A DNA stretch of 64,000 bases from assembly GCF_000383675.1 (NCBI RefSeq), contig NZ_KB911821.1, positions 917,749 to 981,748 on the forward strand, read 5' to 3'. Below, piece after piece: positions 61,611 to 64,000 of the stretch. The stretch comes from Terracoccus sp. 273MFTsu3.1. Lineage in GTDB: Bacteria > Actinomycetota > Actinomycetes > Actinomycetales > Dermatophilaceae. The position numbers and the translations under genes are program-made. Below the pieces are notes generated by a model, which saw only the letters and a program-made list of their open reading frames with translations, had not been told where the DNA came from and did no database searches. Every line of letters starts with the position of its first letter. The stretch's first letter is position 1.

Positions 61611-62657
61611 TCAGGTCGCGCGCACCGCCGGCGCGGCCCCGACGTCGTCCCTTCTCGTCAGCTCACCGGCGATGTCGCGTTGCATCATCTCCGCCACGAC
61701 AGCGGTGTCGAGGCCCTGCCCGAGCAGGACCGCGAGCTTGGTGAGCGCCGCCTCGCACGTCATGTCGTAGCCCGGCACGGCGCCGGCCCGCATCAGGGCC
61801 GACCCGGTCGCGTACGCCCCGGGCTGCACCGACCCGCGTACGCACTGGGTGACGACGACCACGACGATGTCCGCGGCCGTCGCGGCCTCGACGACGGCCA
61901 TGAACTCCCGGTCGTTCGAGGGTCCGTTGCCCGCCCCGTAGGCCTCGATGACGAGTCCCTGCAGCGGCGGTCGGCACACGTTCGCGAGGATGGAGGCCGA
62001 GAACCCGGGAAAGAGCCGCACCGCCGCCACCTCCCCCAGCCGTCCGGCCCTGAGCTCGGGTTCGCCGTCGGCGGGGCGCACCAAGGACGTCCGGACGTCG
62101 ATGTCGATGCCGATCGCGGCGAGCGCTGGGAAGCGTGGGGAGTCGAAGGCGTCGAGACCCGAGGCGTCGACCTTCGTCGCCCGGTTGCCTCGGAGCAGCA
62201 CCTCCCCGAAGAGCAGCGTGCTCTCGGGGACGTCCGAGCGCGCCGCGACCTGGAGAGCGCCGATGAGGTTCTGCCGTCCGTCGCTGCGGGTGCGGGCGAC
62301 GGGGATCTGCGAGCCGGTGACGATGACCGGCTTGCCGAACGACGGGAGCAGGAACGAGAGCGCGGACGCCGTGTAGGCCATCGTGTCCGTCCCGTGCAGG
62401 ACGACGAACCCACGATGACGGCTGCGCTGCTCATGGAGGACTCGCGCGATGGCGCACCAGTCGTCGGGCGTCGCGTTGGCGGAGTCGATCGGCGGGTCCA
62501 GCTCCTCGAAGACGATCGGGGGCAGCTCCCCCCTCGAGTTCTCCACGATCCAGTCGACGTACGGAGCGAGCGCACCGGGCACGGGTGCGTAGCCGTCGGG
62601 GGTGTCGACCATGCCGATGGTCCCGCCCGTGTGGAGCACGAACACGCTGTCGCTCAC
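61611..62657 (-). CDS. Type I L-asparaginase
   Basis: The protein is 348 aa. VFVLHTGGTIGM holds the first catalytic Thr, and VVLHGTDTMAYTASALSFLL holds the second Thr-Asp pair, with Lys in the later segment expected for the triad. No signal peptide is visible, so it is the cytoplasmic, low-affinity type that turns asparagine into aspartate and ammonia. I choose GTG at 62657 because AAGGGAG lies six bases upstream. The ATG at 62663 would leave no space from that site. It converges with the P-type ATPase gene, 16 bases apart. Confidence 0.93.
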   Translation of the reverse strand: MSDSVFVLHTGGTIGMVDTPDGYAPVPGALAPYVDWIVENSRGELPPIVFEELDPPIDSANATPDDWCAIARVLHEQRSRHRGFVVLHGTDTMAYTASALSFLLPSFGKPVIVTGSQIPVARTRSDGRQNLIGALQVAARSDVPESTLLFGEVLLRGNRATKVDASGLDAFDSPRFPALAAIGIDIDVRTSLVRPADGEPELRAGRLGEVAAVRLFPGFSASILANVCRPPLQGLVIEAYGAGNGPSNDREFMAVVEAATAADIVVVVVTQCVRGSVQPGAYATGSALMRAGAVPGYDMTCEAALTKLAVLLGQGLDTAVVAEMMQRDIAGELTRRDDVGAAPAVRAT

Positions 62658-62924
62658 GAGCATCTCCCTTCGTCGGACCCACTCGGCGGACTCGGCGGGC
62701 CGACACGGCCCACCCGCTGTCGCCGCTGGTCCCGGCGCCCGCGCAGCTCACCGTGGCACTCGCCGTGCGCCCTGTCCAGAGGACACGGGGCATCGAGACC
62801 GGCGGATCGCCACGCCTCTCCTGTCGGCCCGCCGCTTGCAAGCGCGCTCCTCCGGGCGGAGGTTCCGAGGGTCGACTACCCACGAACGGTCCCCCGCGGG
62901 GCCCGGAGCGCCTACAACTGGAGC

Positions 62925-63632
62925 ATGAGCATGCATGAGGAGGAGCGTCGTCGGGCCGGGACACCGGCTGAGCTCGAACCACGGGGGCGGGTGCTCGAGG
63001 AGATCCGTACCCCGAGAGCCGCGGCCATCGCCGGGATCGCCTTCGCCGTGCTCCTGGGTGCGGTCGTCATCCTCATGTACCTGGCGCTCCCGGGCACCGG
63101 CAGTCGCTCGACATGGATCACCGACGCGGAGCGGCGCGGCAGGGTGACGCTCGCGATGCAGCTGACCCCCTACGCGGGCATCGCCTTCCTCTGGTTCATC
63201 GGGGTGATCCGTTCCCGCCTCGGCCACCGTGAGGACAAGCTGTTCGCGACGACCTTCCTCGGGTCGGGGCTGCTCTTCGTCGCCATGCTGTTCGCGGCCT
63301 CTGCAGATGTCGGAGCGTTGCTCGCGCTCTACGACGGGCCCGACAGCGTCTCGCCGGAGTACGTCCGTCAGGTCGGGGCGGTCAGCACCGCTCTCCTGAC
63401 GACGTTCGGCATCCGCATGGCAGCGGTCTTCACCATGGTCGTCACGAACCTCGGTCGCCGCGCCGGCATCGTGCCGCGCTGGCTGGTGGCCGTGGGTTTC
63501 GTGGTCGCGCTCGTCCTGCTGCTCGCACCGCCTCGGACGGTGTGGGCCGTCCTGCTCTTTCCCGTGTGGGTCCTGCTCCTCAGCCTGCACCTGCTCGTCA
63601 CGTCGTTCCGACCCGACACGGCAGCGGCCTAG
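62925..63632 (+). CDS. Membrane protein of unknown function
   Basis: The protein is 235 aa. A charged N-terminus precedes about five to six hydrophobic segments (near 35-52, 78-95, 105-122, 150-170, 180-198 and 200-222). The segments include YAGIAFLWFIGVIRSRLGHREDK and FATTFLGSGLLFVAMLFAAS, seen in conserved actinobacterial membrane proteins of unknown role. Two in-frame ATG codons lie at 62925 and 62931, with only a weak ribosome site. It is a single gene between the asparaginase gene and the IS end. Confidence 0.72.
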   Translation: MSMHEEERRRAGTPAELEPRGRVLEEIRTPRAAAIAGIAFAVLLGAVVILMYLALPGTGSRSTWITDAERRGRVTLAMQLTPYAGIAFLWFIGVIRSRLGHREDKLFATTFLGSGLLFVAMLFAASADVGALLALYDGPDSVSPEYVRQVGAVSTALLTTFGIRMAAVFTMVVTNLGRRAGIVPRWLVAVGFVVALVLLLAPPRTVWAVLLFPVWVLLLSLHLLVTSFRPDTAAA

Positions 63633-63727
63633 CGACACCACGAGAAGCCCTGCGGGCGAGGGAGCGTCGAGGATCCGACGAACGGGCCGTCACGCGTGAG
63701 GCGCCGTCATGCACACCGGAGAGCTGG

Positions 63728-64000
63728 TGTACGGGTTCGGTTGATGGTTGACGGTTGTGTGTCGGTTGATCCTTGACACTCGTTGTTGGTGTTCATTCTG
63801 CTCTGGTCTTGGTCAGGGCACCTCCCAGGGGTCGCTTGTTGCGGACGGATCCGGTGCTCTCGCGTCGCACGGTGCGGAGCAGTTCGTTGCCGATCCAGAA
63901 CTGCAGGATCTCCGGTCCGACGTGCACGTCGCAGCGTTCCCCGGCCCAGTGTCGTCCAACGGACACCTGCTGCCAGGAGACGCACACGACGCCGACGGTC
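63728..64000 (-). mobile_element. IS481-like insertion sequence, 3' end, cut by the window edge
   Basis: The transposase C-terminus lies within it. The likely element end is near 63728, where TGTACGGGTTCGGTTGATGG begins, followed by short repeats of GGTTGA. The TGT start fits IS481-family ends, but the other end is outside the window. The base composition is more A/T-rich than its neighbours. Confidence 0.55.
63793..64000 (-). CDS. IS481-type transposase, C-terminal part (truncated by window)
   Basis: The last 68 or so residues are visible. They resemble the small beta-barrel tail of IS481-family transposases: VGVVCVSWQQVSVGRHWAGE, then VHVGPEILQFWIGNELLRTV. The DDE catalytic residues lie beyond the window edge. 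Whether the whole gene is intact cannot be judged. Confidence 0.7.
   Translation of the reverse strand, partial: TVGVVCVSWQQVSVGRHWAGERCDVHVGPEILQFWIGNELLRTVRRESTGSVRNKRPLGGALTKTRAE

Overview
The window looks like chromosomal DNA of a high-GC Gram-positive actinobacterium, most likely Micrococcales and possibly Intrasporangiaceae. That placement is inferred from gene content and codon bias. The supporting features are a GroEL with a Gly/Met tail and no groES beside it, tandem HrcA (CIRCE) operators, a WXG100 protein, a DUF3263 protein, SigE-family sigma factors, many GTG starts and terminators that are GC-rich hairpins without a T run. No rRNA, CRISPR array or prophage was seen. One tRNA (Tyr) is present, and an IS481-like transposase is cut by the right edge.

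Layout. 0-11.6 kb: secreted subtilisin-like protease, DinB-type protein, then a minus-strand operon of drug-type MFS, SulP permease, DUF2252 protein and K+ channel, then a lone membrane protein. 11.8-17.9 kb: tRNA-Tyr, YajQ, a DUF4031-NUDIX fusion, WXG100 protein, groEL, HIT protein, a Thr/Pro-rich anchored protein and an MBL hydrolase. 18-26.3 kb: solitary AbiEi-like gene flanked by two related palindromes, P1 peptidase, GNAT, DUF3263, PLP decarboxylase, HAD/NagA, uracil-DNA glycosylase and an SGNH hydrolase. 26.6-32.6 kb: M6 (InhA) protease, GABA aminotransferase, DHFR-like protein, and an ArsR/SRPBCC/VOC operon with a clear operator. 32.8-38.3 kb: molybdate regulator plus modABC, MFS, and an I36-M23 secreted protein. 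38.4-43.8 kb: acyl-CoA dehydrogenase and SDR, an FHA membrane protein with a small partner sharing a short motif, ArfB, DUF952 and an alpha/beta hydrolase. 43.9-47.9 kb: two tandem paralogous sigma/anti-sigma-like pairs. 47.9-54.9 kb: a Crp-type regulator beside a four-gene overlapping operon (hybrid histidine kinase, receiver protein, receiver-cyclase, ATP-grasp peptide-ligase-like enzyme). 55-63.6 kb: aquaporin, MMPL transporter, P-type ATPase with altered ion-site motif, asparaginase and membrane proteins.

The signals I would look at first are these. (1) An 8-mer, GTATGCCG/CGGCATAC, occurs 30 times by manual count between 9.2 and 56.4 kb. It sits singly in genes, where it forces rare codons, and as inverted pairs in terminators, as DNA uptake sequences do. 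(2) The FHA protein and its small neighbour share AGTINNV-x2-DQ. (3) The sensor-to-cyclase-to-ATP-grasp operon lies next to a Crp protein with intact cyclic-nucleotide-pocket residues. (4) The duplicated sigma/anti-sigma pairs have matching upstream motifs. Several dispersed palindromic repeats sit just past gene ends.
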